From assembly GCA_031430645.1 (NCBI GenBank), contig JANPBY010000118.1:1-35077 (forward strand): a DNA stretch of 35,077 bases. The letters are read 5' to 3'. This DNA is from JANPBY01 sp031430645 (lineage in GTDB: Bacteria; Actinomycetota; Actinomycetes; DATJPE01). Shown one piece after another: positions 15,831-23,438 of the stretch (its first letter is position 1; each line of letters begins with the position of its first letter). Made by a program: the position numbers and the translations under genes. The notes under the pieces were generated by a model, which saw nothing but the letters and a program-made list of their open reading frames with translations, did not search any database and was not told the DNA's origin.

Positions 15831-16214
15831 GGGAAATCAGTCTGCCGCGGTCGACAAGATCTGGAGTGGCATTCGCCGACCTTCGCTTCCGCAACGCCCG
15901 CCTGAGGCCCTCGTCCGGTCGTCTGAGCCTCCACACGGGTGTTCACGGGTTGGGTCTGCCCGTGGTGGAATCCGGCTGGGGTCTGCGCAGAGGGCAACCC
16001 CCGACCGCATCCGCTCAGGTCATCGACCGAGAACGTCGCTGAACGTCCAGACGCGTCCGGCGCCGTACGCGCCGACGATGTTGATCATCCGTTGACCGTC
16101 GTCGGGCGCTTGAGATCCCTCAACGCGCAAGTGCCATGCGGCTGAACTGGGCAGATGCGGGGCCGGCCCTGCTCACGAGGCGCGATCAGAAGTAGCGGCA
16201 GTTCCTGGGTGCGG
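15831..16214. other. Intergenic stretch without a recognisable gene
   Basis: These 384 bases separate two leftward genes, phoX and the serine hydrolase. No frame shows family similarity I recognise, and no strong terminator or repeat was seen. The phoX promoter should lie near its right-of-gene end at about 15.83-15.95 kb, but no clear -10/-35 pair was identified. Confidence 0.5.
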
Positions 16215-17693
16215 CTAGCGCGCCGACGCCGGGCGGGCCTTGACGAGTTTGTCCACCGAGGCGCCGATCCGGCCGTACCCGCGCGAGTAGCACACGTACG
16301 GCGCACCCTCGCAGGCATCGGGCTTGGACTTGGCCCAGTCGCTGTCGCCGAACCGGGAGCCGATATTGGTGAGCGTCGCCACGAGGTAGCGCCGGCCGTC
16401 TTGGCCAGGCAATGCCGTCACGATGCCCGCGTCGCCGCCGGCGTTGGAGGTCAGCCCGGTCTTGTGCTCGAACGTGACCTGGGCCGCCGCGTGGCAGGGC
16501 CGACTGTCGAAACCGTAGTCGATGACTAGGTCCCCGTCGTAGGTGACGACGCTTCCAGTCGCCGGGTCCACCCAGCGCTGGGGGACCGTCGACGGGATGC
16601 CCTGAACCGCATCGGAGGAGCCGCAGTTGTTGACTGGGTTGAGCACCTCGTTGAAGGACTGCTCGGCGAGCACCGCCTTGTAATGGGCCCGCGAGGTCGG
16701 CGTCAGCCCGGAGGCGGCGGTGACCACGGCGCCCGCCGAGGTGGTCCACAGGGTGCCTGCGGGTCCCTCGACCAGGTAGAGCATTTTGGCGGTGTCGAGC
16801 GCACCCATGCTCATGGTGCCGGAGGACCACCCGGTGCCGACGTCAGGCATCGACGGGCGCATTCGCAGCGACGGCAGGCCCACGGCCGCGAAGTGCGCGT
16901 GGGCGGCGTCCATCGCGCCGGCGTCCTCGATCGCCTGGAGCAGCACGCAGGTCGCGAAATTGTCGGAGACGGTGATCATCTGGTCGAACCAGCCGGCCAC
17001 CGTGTCGGTGGCGCCGTCAGCGACGGGCGCTGGGTCAAGGCCGGTGGGGTTGCTCGGGCCGTACCCGCAGGTCCGCACAGTGCCATCCGGGTTGGACTCT
17101 TCGTGGTAGGCCACCGTGGTGTCCATCGCGAGCACGCGCTGATCGACGAGGCGAAGGGCGGTGTACCCGACCATGAGCTTGAGCACGCTCGCGGGGTAGG
17201 CGGCCATGTAGCGCTTGTCCGCGCGGGGCGCCGGCACGGTGACATCGACCGGATCGGGGCCGGCAGCCCAGGCGGCCTGGTCCTCCCAGCGATTCAACCG
17301 CCAACGGGAGATCTCCAGGCCACTCGTCGACAGGGTCTTGGCGTTGACCTGCACCTGGTAGCCCTGCGGGCTGTCGCGGTCCATGAGGACATTGGCAACG
17401 CCCGCGACCCTGCCTTCCGCGGTGAGTTCGATGACGGCGAGGTCGACGTTGGGCAGGAAGGCTGCGGGCTTGGCCTTGCCGTTGCCCCCGGGGTTTTCGT
17501 AGTCAATGAGCGTGCCGAAGCCCGCATTGGCCAACGCCCTGGCCATGCCCGCGCTCAGCCGGGCCGACTCCTTGGCCACCGGAGTTGCCGGGCTCGGCGC
17601 TGCGGACGCGCCGACCACACCAGTCAGGGCCAGCGATGCGACTACCGCGGTGGCGACGAGGCATGGAACGGCAGTGGGGCGGCGGTGCTTCAT
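16215..17693 (-). CDS. Secreted serine hydrolase of the class A beta-lactamase / penicillin-binding fold
   Basis: A 492-residue exported protein. A signal peptide (residues 1-32, hydrophobic LVATAVVASLALTGVVGA, cleavage near SAA) is followed by a long N-terminal domain and a transpeptidase-fold domain with all three catalytic motifs: S169-V-L-K172 (SxxK), SDN at 243-245, and KTG at 411-413. Spacing is wider than in true class A beta-lactamases. Two added cysteine-containing loops near residues 357-400 and 461-468 may form disulfides. It could be a D,D-carboxypeptidase, a beta-lactamase or an esterase; the sequence does not decide. The frame is open far upstream, but ATG 17693 is chosen because GGAG lies six bases before it and the signal peptide starts there. 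Confidence 0.82.
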   Translation of the reverse strand: MKHRRPTAVPCLVATAVVASLALTGVVGASAAPSPATPVAKESARLSAGMARALANAGFGTLIDYENPGGNGKAKPAAFLPNVDLAVIELTAEGRVAGVANVLMDRDSPQGYQVQVNAKTLSTSGLEISRWRLNRWEDQAAWAAGPDPVDVTVPAPRADKRYMAAYPASVLKLMVGYTALRLVDQRVLAMDTTVAYHEESNPDGTVRTCGYGPSNPTGLDPAPVADGATDTVAGWFDQMITVSDNFATCVLLQAIEDAGAMDAAHAHFAAVGLPSLRMRPSMPDVGTGWSSGTMSMGALDTAKMLYLVEGPAGTLWTTSAGAVVTAASGLTPTSRAHYKAVLAEQSFNEVLNPVNNCGSSDAVQGIPSTVPQRWVDPATGSVVTYDGDLVIDYGFDSRPCHAAAQVTFEHKTGLTSNAGGDAGIVTALPGQDGRRYLVATLTNIGSRFGDSDWAKSKPDACEGAPYVCYSRGYGRIGASVDKLVKARPASAR

Positions 17694-18015
17694 AGGTGGC
17701 TCCGGGGGCAGCGACGTCGAGACTGGTCCGGAGGATATCCGAGGCACCGTCGCCGGCCCAGTCACCCACCGTTGCAGCGCACCTGCCAAGAGTCGCGGCG
17801 TCTGGGTCGCTGAGCCTGCCGCGCCCCAAGCGCCGCCGCAGGTGGGCGTACTCACACTGCACCTTGCAAGTGGAAGTAAACCGCGCGGGTTCGGTAGAGG
17901 CGCCGGAGTGCCAGTGCGGACGAGGACCTCATCATGAACCGCCCCAGGTCTGATGCCGAAGCTTTGTGAGTTGGCCCTATGAGCTGCAGAGAACCTAGGC
18001 GCCTCTTCTTCCGGC
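17694..18015. other. Upstream region of the serine hydrolase; no gene seen
   Basis: About 320 bases between the serine-hydrolase start and the first copy of the 160-bp dispersed repeat. An open frame crosses it but has no start signal or family similarity. The hydrolase promoter should be here; no clear hexamers were identified. Confidence 0.4.
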
Positions 18016-18175
18016 GACTCTTGGGGTTTCGACCCAGAGGTCAAACGACGTGACGCACGGCCTGCCCGGATGCGTCGTCCACAAGTGCCTCCGCGCGTCC
18101 ACCAAGGTCGAACAACCCGGCATCGGCGCCACCTTGACGGTGTCCCGTGTCGACAGGCATGCCGACATTCTGCAG
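18016..18175. repeat. Dispersed 160-bp repeat, copy 1
   Basis: A diverged direct repeat of 23439-23598, both copies exactly 160 bases. The strongest blocks are TTTCGACCCAGAGGTCAAAC near the left end, CGTCCACCAAG in the middle, and GCCGACATTCTGC at the right end. It lies next to a vapC fragment. No coding function is evident. Confidence 0.65.
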
Positions 18176-18189
18176 ACACGTGATCCCCG

Positions 18190-18490
18190 CACTGCCTTCA
18201 GCGTTACCACCGTGAGGGATTCGGTCCCGGCGAGGTCGCCAGGGTTGCGGGTGAACACCGGGAGGTCGTTGGCCACCGCGGTCGCTGCCATGAGCACGTC
18301 ATACGCCCGAGCGGTGGTCTTGCTGCCCGAAGCCCGAAGTTGGCGACGACACGACCAAAGGCTGTAGCGGCACGTCGTCGAAGGGGATCGGGTGGAGGTC
18401 GGCCTCCACCTGATGAAGTTCGCTCTGGCGCGCGACTCGCACCGCATCGCTTCTTGCCGCCAGCGGCCCGACGGCCTGAGCTGCACGACC
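18190..18490 (-). pseudogene. VapC toxin (PIN domain), C-terminal two-thirds
   Basis: Minus-strand frames encode VGPLAARSDAVRVARQSE, then VEADLHPIPFDD, then after a frame change KTTARAYDVLMAATAVANDL and VFTRNPGDLAGTESL. These are the middle and last active-site blocks of a VapC PIN-domain RNase. The N-terminal LLDTS block is missing: the sequence begins directly after the hepT stop. A piece with that N-terminal block lies on the far side of the HEPN-MNT module (19325-19551). The two pieces overlap by about 65 bases of similar sequence. Confidence 0.75.
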
Positions 18491-18853
18491 TCAGTCGTGT
18501 CCCAGGTCAACCGACGTCGCAGCGGCCTCGTACAGCTTTTGCAGCGACTCGTTCCACGCGCGAAGATCCACCGACAGCGTCTGCCAAGTCAGCTCTCGGT
18601 CGAGTTCGTCGTACTGGTGAATGATGAAATTGCGGTTCGCCACGGCCAAGGCCCATTCCACCCCGTCTGGCGCGAGCACTCCCAGCCTGGACAACCGGTT
18701 GGCTGCCTCGCCGAGCTTCATCATCAAGGAGTCGCCGGCTTCTTGGAGGAGGTCGTCGGCGAGGTAGGCGTCCTTCCCTCGCTCGACGATCTCGTCAACC
18801 CGAGCGAGCCAAGCCTTGATGTGAAGCAGCTCCTTGGCGGCGTTGCGGTTCAT
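18491..18853 (-). CDS. hepT: HepT-like HEPN-domain toxin (DUF86 ribonuclease)
   Basis: A 120-residue all-helical DUF86/HEPN protein. The catalytic and AMP-acceptor motif RX4HXY is intact as R74-NFII-H79-Q-Y81. In characterised HEPN-MNT modules this RNase degrades RNA and is silenced when MntA modifies the tyrosine with AMP units. Start ATG 18853 shares one base with the TGA of the upstream mntA-like gene (TGATG), so the pair is translationally coupled. The stop abuts a vapC fragment. Length and motifs are normal and the gene appears functional. A 5' fragment of a second hepT lies at 14528-14592. Confidence 0.88.
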   Translation of the reverse strand: MNRNAAKELLHIKAWLARVDEIVERGKDAYLADDLLQEAGDSLMMKLGEAANRLSRLGVLAPDGVEWALAVANRNFIIHQYDELDRELTWQTLSVDLRAWNESLQKLYEAAATSVDLGHD

Positions 18854-19326
18854 CAGAGGAGCACCAGCTCGCTGATGATGTCGTCATCAATCATCGGCTT
18901 CAGTCCGCCGTGCGACACCAGGTCGATCTCGCGATCGAGGACCTGCTCCATGAGTTGCTTGAAGCGGATGAAACCGAAGGACGAGGTGCCCTCGGGAGCT
19001 TCGACCAACAAGTCGATGTCGGAGTCCTGACGCGCCTGGTGACGAGCCACCGATCCGAAGACGGCCAGTCGCGTGTAGCCGCGTTCCGTCGCTAGCGCCT
19101 TGAGGACCGGCGCGGCCGCCTCCAACAGGACCTCAGGGTGCACGTCGCCGAGCGCGGGGGCGGACTTGAGTTGCTGGCTGACGGCCGGTTGGGTGATGCC
19201 CGATGCTTCGGCTACCTGACGCTGGCTCATCCCGGTCGCCACCAGCGCACGTAAGGCAACAACGCGCCGCAGACGCGCGACCTGCTCGTCACGCCGGGCG
19301 AGCCGATACTCAGTCAGCAGCGCCAT
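18853..19326 (-). CDS. mntA: MntA-like nucleotidyltransferase antitoxin with N-terminal HTH domain
   Basis: A 157-residue two-domain protein. Residues 15-55 form a helix-turn-helix (LRALVATGMSQRQVAEASGITQPAVSQQL, XRE/Cro-like). Residues 80-140 form a minimal nucleotidyltransferase domain with GSX10DXD: G91-S92, D103 and D105, and a third acidic residue in the REIDLV strand (D135). In HEPN-MNT modules MntA AMPylates the HepT tyrosine and so neutralises the toxin. Many MntA proteins lack an HTH; this fusion suggests the antitoxin also represses its own promoter. ATG 19326 follows an AAGG about seven bases upstream. The gene begins where the vapC N-terminal fragment ends. Confidence 0.87.
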   Translation of the reverse strand: MALLTEYRLARRDEQVARLRRVVALRALVATGMSQRQVAEASGITQPAVSQQLKSAPALGDVHPEVLLEAAAPVLKALATERGYTRLAVFGSVARHQARQDSDIDLLVEAPEGTSSFGFIRFKQLMEQVLDREIDLVSHGGLKPMIDDDIISELVLL

Positions 19327-19551
19327 AAGCTGACCTTATCAGATCCGCCTTCGGGACTGCCGCAGCTGTTGGAGCGCACTCTGGCGCACGACTCGGTGCG
19401 CAGCGGTCTCGCTACCAGCGGACCGACAGAGGGCTCGGCCAAAGTGATCGCCGATACGAAGCACCGAGTCGGGAGCCCCGAAGATTTGGTGAGCCCGCCG
19501 AGGGCTGACGACAACGCTGGTGTCCAGCAGGCCGCGAACGAGCGAATTCAC
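19325..19551 (-). pseudogene. VapC toxin (PIN domain), N-terminal part with frameshift
   Basis: The GTG at 19551 overlaps the TGA of the vapB pseudogene by four bases (GTGA), as in intact vapBC operons. It encodes VNSLVRGLLDTSVVVS, with the first PIN aspartate. The frame then shifts (-1, near 19505) to ALGGLTKSSG...CFVSAITLAEPSVGPLVAR, the second PIN block with its acidic residue. It runs into mntA and lacks the C-terminal TRN/DF region, which is found beyond hepT at 18190-18490. Confidence 0.78.
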
Positions 19552-19784
19552 AGAGCCGGGTCTAGAACGCCGTCCAGGTCGGCGCACAGGTCGGCCAGGT
19601 CGACTACCGGGATCGTGCGCCACCGCTCCACCAGCACCGTCGCCGCCGTCCCGCCTCCCGCGATGGGGCGCAACTCTGCGACGGGTTTCCCCTAACGGGT
19701 GACCGTGACACTCTCACCGCGCCTCACGGAGTCGAGTACGTCGCCGCCGTGATTGCGGAGGTCGCGGACGCTCACCTGAGTCAT
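19548..19784 (-). pseudogene. VapB/Phd-type antitoxin with an in-frame TAG
   Basis: ATG 19784 to TGA 19548 is a 79-codon frame. It reads MTQVSVRDLRNHGGDVLDSV at the start, then GESVTVTR, then TAG at codon 31 (19694-19692), and continues in the same frame with GKPVAELRPIAGGG to a toxin-binding tail ending DLDGVLDPAL. Phd/VapB proteins normally have TRxGxPVAEL here, so the amber codon replaces the residue after TR. Without suppression only the DNA-binding N-terminus is made. A partial inverted repeat, ATGAG/CTCAT, overlaps the start and may be the old operator. Confidence 0.8.
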
Positions 19785-19948
19785 GAGCCCAATGTCTCAT
19801 CGGGTGACACAAAACGGTCAATCTCCCGCGTTTCATCATGACGGCCCGATGACGGGGTCGCTCAACCACGCGACCCGTTGGGCTTAGGAGCCGTCGAAGC
19901 ACAGGACGAAACCGCACGGGGCCCTTCAGCGTGCTCGTGGAACAGCGG

Positions 19949-20395
19949 TCACAGTCCGGTCTGGGCCTGTGCCCGTCCGGTGTCCACAGCTTCCTGTAGC
20001 GCCGCGTGGTCACGCTCGTTCTGGTCGGCGTAGCTCGTAGAGAAGTCGGCGATGGCGTTGTCAAACGCATCAGACTTGCCTTGGTAGGACGCGATGGCCA
20101 CGCGGCCCCCCGAGCGCGCGTGCGCCCGGGCCAGCGTCCAGCCGCACACTCGGCCATAGAGGGCCATGCTTGCGGGAATCATCTGCTCAATCTCGGCTGA
20201 TCCCTTCCAGTCCCGCAACTGGCGGAGGTAGTAGTCGCGGTCGGTCCCGTCAGGGCTCGGTGTGCGCAGCCAGCCGAGGAAGATGTCGCTGGTGGCCAGC
20301 ATGAGACGCTGCCCGGCGACGACCCGCTATCCCTGGTTTAAGAACCGGCTCTTGCCCACATAGTCGCTCAGCACCGTTGCCTCCAAGTGCTCAGT
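19949..20395 (-). pseudogene. DUF2252 protein, C-terminal remnant with in-frame TAG
   Basis: Minus-strand sequence from about 20395 reads EHLEATVLSDYVGKSRFLNQ-G, then TAG (20329-20327), then RVVAGQRLMLATSDIFLGW and DYYLRQLRDWKGSAEIEQM, CGWTLARAHARSGG, and a closing YADQNERDHAALQEA. These are C-terminal blocks of DUF2252 proteins, kinase-fold proteins of unknown function normally of about 400-450 residues. Relatives have GQRVV where the TAG lies, so a CAG-to-TAG change explains the stop. The N-terminal two-thirds is absent. The 117-codon frame from ATG 20302 could still be read but would lack most of the protein. Confidence 0.75.
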
Positions 20396-20699
20396 GCGCA
20401 TCAAGATCTCGGACGAGGGAGCCCTCGGGCGGCAACGCTACCGCGACGGCCTGGTGGACGCGCTTTCGATCACCCCCGACATCGACGTTGTTGACGCGGT
20501 CGGAAGCCTGCTGATGCCGACGCTTCACCTCTGCCCCTGACATCGATGTTGCACTCGTCGACCTCGGCCTGTGCAAGTGAGCATCCGAATCACGCCCTGC
20601 AGCAGCCTCAGTCGGCGCGGCCGGCGTTGCGAGCGTCTCGTGCTCCACGGCGAGATCGGACTCACCGACCCGTGGAACACGACGACAACCGCGACCGTC
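20396..20699. other. Gene-free stretch with a short imperfect repeat
   Basis: About 300 bases between the DUF2252 remnant and the inverted repeat. Two near copies of a 19-base segment (CCCGACATCGACGTTG near 20473 and CCTGACATCGATGTTG near 20536) encode PDIDV in both cases on the plus strand. I do not recognise the source gene. The right end probably contains decayed luxR leader sequence (see the inverted duplication). Confidence 0.35.
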
Positions 20700-20899
20700 A
20701 GACGGTCCTTCGCGAACGTGCGGTGATTTTGCTCGGTCCGAAGGTGAACCCCAGGAATCTGGGATAGGGCGGAGCACGAACTGCGACCTACCGTGACGCT
20801 GAACCAGCAGGTTTCCAGACCGGACGGAGAGCCCAGTGATCACGCTGCGCATCGAGCACGCGATCCATGACTACGACAAGTGGAAGGCGGCGTTCGACA
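20700..20899. repeat. Inverted duplication, copy 1 (divergent promoter region plus 5' end of small gene)
   Basis: From 20728 to 20899 this closely matches the reverse complement of 22036-22203, with weaker similarity to about 20700. It includes the dyad CCCAG/CTGGG around 20750-20764 and the first 21 codons of the small gene starting at 20836. The mirrored copy lies between the luxR gene and a shortened small gene. Confidence 0.8.
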
Positions 20900-21123
20900 A
20901 CTTTGCGCAGGTTCGCGTGAACGCCGGGGTCCGTGGCCACGCCATCCGTTGGCCAGTGGAGGACCCGGGCTACCTGATGCTCGACCTGGAGTTCGACAGT
21001 ACCGACGCTGCACTGGCCTTCAGCCAGTTTCTCGAACAGCGAGTTTGGTCGTCACCGGAATCATCTCCGGCACTCGCTGGCGTACCACGCACCCGACTCC
21101 TCGAACACCGAGGGACCCATTGA
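20836..21123 (+). CDS. Small conserved protein, probable dimeric alpha/beta-barrel fold
   Basis: A 95-residue soluble protein starting at GTG 20836, with GGAGAG about nine bases upstream. The pattern LRIEHAIHDYDKWKAAFD, then GHAIRWPVEDPGYLMLDLEFDSTDAALAFSQFLEQ, resembles small ferredoxin-like dimeric alpha/beta-barrel proteins of the antibiotic-monooxygenase or cyclase type; no catalytic residues can be assigned. A second copy of its 5' end and promoter lies inverted at 22036-22203, with an internal in-frame deletion. In that copy the divergent neighbour is a LuxR regulator, suggesting this gene was once its divergent partner and perhaps its target. It shares the CCCAG/CTGGG dyad upstream, a possible LuxR operator. 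Confidence 0.65.
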   Translation: MITLRIEHAIHDYDKWKAAFDNFAQVRVNAGVRGHAIRWPVEDPGYLMLDLEFDSTDAALAFSQFLEQRVWSSPESSPALAGVPRTRLLEHRGTH

Positions 21124-21361
21124 CCCCTCCTCCCCTGGTCAACGCCCTGAACTCTGTCGTCACGACATTGCCTTGCCGGGTCAGTTGGGTCGGTTGGCGT
21201 CGATTCAGTGGGATCTGCCAGATTTCGAAGGCGGTGCGCCTAATCGCTGCTCGCAAGATCCAGGACTGCTAGGGGGGCCGCTGACGGAGTGGTCCGGCCG
21301 GACTAGGCGAACTCGGACCACGCCCGCGAGCGAGGAGAGCGCGCTGAGCGACAACCCTGCG

Positions 21362-21880
21362 TTACCCCCCGTGGACGTCAGCACACTTCTCGACGCTCGC
21401 GGCGGCGGCGACTCGTTCGAACTCCGGTTGGAGATCATTGTTAGCGTTGGTTGCGGCCGCGAACGCGCCCGTATCGCCGTCCTTCGCCGCCTGGACCTGC
21501 GCTGCATTGAGGTTGCCGAGCGTCTCGACGAGAGTCAGAACCTCCGTCCACGCCCCTCGACCAGTTGGCGGCTGCCCCAGAGCCCTCAGGTCAGCCAGCC
21601 ACGCATCCCAGGTCGGTGCCACCTCGCCTTCCAGCCACACCCCGACTTCCGGCAGCTGCGATCCGTCGGGTTTGAAGGGGTTAAAGCCCGGCACAGGGAA
21701 GCTGCTCCACCCATCCTTCGACTCTTGGGCGACTGCGCACGCCGAGAGGGCTTTGGCACCGAACTCGGCACCGACGCCGTCAACCTGGCTTGCCGCGTTG
21801 CTAGCACCACCGCAGGCGCTCACGGACAGGGCGATCACCAGCGCAAGCGCACCCGGCGCCACCAGCCTGCGAAGGGACAT
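21362..21880 (-). CDS. Hypothetical lipoprotein
   Basis: A 172-residue lipoprotein. The N-terminus MSLRRLVAPGALALVIALSV ends in the lipobox VSAC with C23 as the lipidated residue, followed by GGASNAAS. The mature part is helical, with CAVAQESKDGW, EGEVAPTWDAWLADLRALG and TLVETLGNLNAAQVQAAKDG, and ends in VEKCADVHGG; the two later cysteines could form a disulfide. No family is recognised. The frame is open upstream and continuous with the shortened small gene starting at 22099, but the internal signal peptide makes ATG 21880 the sensible start. There is only a weak AGG upstream. The fusion frame may let it be read from the promoter in the inverted repeat. Confidence 0.65.
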   Translation of the reverse strand: MSLRRLVAPGALALVIALSVSACGGASNAASQVDGVGAEFGAKALSACAVAQESKDGWSSFPVPGFNPFKPDGSQLPEVGVWLEGEVAPTWDAWLADLRALGQPPTGRGAWTEVLTLVETLGNLNAAQVQAAKDGDTGAFAAATNANNDLQPEFERVAAAASVEKCADVHGG

Positions 21881-21969
21881 GCGCCTGGCCGCGATGTGCG
21901 TCGGGCTCGGCAACCCGTTCCACCAGGTCATTCCGGCGGAAGGAGAGTGCGGGCCGAGGATGTCGATGC

Positions 21970-22099
21970 ATCCGTGCGTGCCCGCGGGTGCTCGGCTCTC
22001 CCGAAACTGGGTGAAGGCGTCTGTAGCGTTGGCACTGTCGAACGCCGCCTTCCACTGGTCGTAGTCATGGATCGCGTGCTCGATGCGTAGCGTCATCAC
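21970..22099 (-). pseudogene. Second copy of the small alpha/beta protein gene, with a 99-bp internal deletion
   Basis: From GTG 22099 it encodes MTLRIEHAIHDYDQWKAAFD, nearly identical to the gene at 20836. It then jumps directly to the equivalent of the second half (SANATDAFTQFRE). In the intact copy the direct repeat TTCGACA occurs at 20893-20899 and 20992-20998, 99 bases apart; here only one TTCGACA remains (22042-22036), so the deletion runs between these repeats and keeps frame. After about 50 further bases similarity to the intact gene is lost. Confidence 0.75.
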
Positions 22100-22203
22100 A
22101 GGCCCTCCGTGCGGTCCCAAACCTGATGGTCTCCACACGATAGGTCGCTGTATGAGTTCCGACCTATCCCAGATTCCTGGGGTTCACCTTCGAACCGAGC
22201 AAA
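22036..22203. repeat. Inverted duplication, copy 2 (luxR divergent promoter)
   Basis: Reverse-complement match of 20728-20899. It contains the dyad CCCAG-ATTC-CTGGG at about 22168-22181 and sits between the luxR start (22239) and the shortened small gene. Loss of the copy-1 luxR and damage to the copy-2 small gene are reciprocal. Confidence 0.8.
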
Positions 22204-22238
22204 CCCACCCACTTTCCCGAAGGCCGTACGCTCACGCC

Positions 22239-23351
22239 GTGCCCACCACCCGTGCGCAGTCACGAGCTCGCGAGCGGATAGAGGACATCGCGCGTCAGGC
22301 ACTTGACTCCGTGGCCCTACGCGCCACGGTTCTCGACGTCCTCGCCGAGGTGGTCGGCTTCGACGCCTATGTCTGGCTTCTCACCGATCCAGTGACCACC
22401 GTCGGCTCGGCCCCGTTGGCCGACATCCCCGGCCTCCGGCTCGGGGAGCTGCCGGCGGTGATCCGGGCGAAGTACGGGACGGATTTACACCGATGGACTG
22501 CCCTGATGCACACGACTTCACCCGTGGGACTGCTGAGCAACGCGCGAGACGACGAAGTCGGTCACAGCAGGGAGTGGCGCGAGATGTTGAGCAGGAACGG
22601 CATCTGCGACGTGGCGTCGACGGTCTTCGCAGACTCCTTCGGTTGCTGGGGATTCCTCGACCTGTGGCGCGACGACCACAGCGAACGATTCGATGGGCCA
22701 GAAGCCGAGTTCCTCGCCGTTGTCGCCCCGACGGTGACCACCGCCCTGCGTGAATGCCAGGCGCGCACGTTCGTCGAAGCGGCGACGCCGCACCGCCACG
22801 ACGTCGGGCCGGTGGTGCTGACGCTGGACGACGGTCTGCGCATCACCAGTCGAACTGCGGCGTCCCAACACTGGCTGGACGTCCTGCTCCCACCCGGGCC
22901 TGACTCACACGCGGTCCCTGCGAGCGTCTACAACGTCGCCGCGCAGCTGCTGGCCATCGAAGCCGGCGTCGACGACCACCCGGCGTCCACCCGCACGCAC
23001 CTCAGCGACGGCTTCTGGCTCACCCTTCGCGCGGCCAGAATCGCCGACATCGAGCTGCACCCGATCGGGCCTGACCCTTCCACACCAGGCATCGTCGTGA
23101 CGATCGAGGAGACGTCCGCCACCGAGCGTCTCGAGCTCTTCGGCCGCGCCTTCGCCCTCACCCCCCGTGAGTACGAGCTGGTCGGACTGCTCGCCACTGG
23201 CGCGGACACCCGGGCGATGGCGCGCCAGATGGCATTGTCCGAGCACACGGTGCAAGACCACCTCAAGTCGATCTTCACCAAGACCGGTGCGCGCTACCGC
23301 GTCACCGTCCTCGCCCGTTCGCTGGGCACAGGGCGCACGCCCCACAACTGA
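22239..23351 (+). CDS. LuxR-family transcriptional regulator with N-terminal sensor domain
   Basis: A 370-residue regulator. The C-terminus (from about residue 305) is a LuxR-type HTH: LTPREYELVGLLATGADTRA, MARQMALSEHTVQDHLKSIF, TKTGARYRVTVLARSLG. The N-terminal region (about 1-180) looks like a GAF-type sensor with VVGFDAYVWLLTDPVT and DSFGCWGFLDLWRDDHSERF; a middle region (about 190-290) resembles a PAS-like domain (VVLTLDDGLRITSRTAASQHWL). GTG 22239 is chosen because relatives begin near PTTRAQSRARERIEDIARQAL and because the DNA upstream is the duplicated promoter; ATG 22152 is an alternative. The dyad CCCAG/CTGGG about 60 bases upstream may be its operator. The signal sensed is unknown. 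Confidence 0.85.
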   Translation: MPTTRAQSRARERIEDIARQALDSVALRATVLDVLAEVVGFDAYVWLLTDPVTTVGSAPLADIPGLRLGELPAVIRAKYGTDLHRWTALMHTTSPVGLLSNARDDEVGHSREWREMLSRNGICDVASTVFADSFGCWGFLDLWRDDHSERFDGPEAEFLAVVAPTVTTALRECQARTFVEAATPHRHDVGPVVLTLDDGLRITSRTAASQHWLDVLLPPGPDSHAVPASVYNVAAQLLAIEAGVDDHPASTRTHLSDGFWLTLRAARIADIELHPIGPDPSTPGIVVTIEETSATERLELFGRAFALTPREYELVGLLATGADTRAMARQMALSEHTVQDHLKSIFTKTGARYRVTVLARSLGTGRTPHN

Positions 23352-23438
23352 GCCATGCGACGGCGCTGCCGAGAGTCGTCTCAGAGGTCGATGCACCCGG
23401 CTCGTACGGTCTAAGTCTCACGTCTGAGATGCTGCTCA

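Noticed and set aside
16683..17813. A 376-codon plus-strand frame opposite the serine hydrolase
   Set aside because: Antisense to a gene with signal peptide, SxxK, SDN and KTG motifs; the plus-strand product is rich in Arg, Gly and His without domains.
17694..18179. A long upstream extension of the serine hydrolase frame with an Arg/Ser-rich N-terminus
   Set aside because: The extension crosses a dispersed repeat, and a normal signal peptide plus ribosome binding site exist at 17693.
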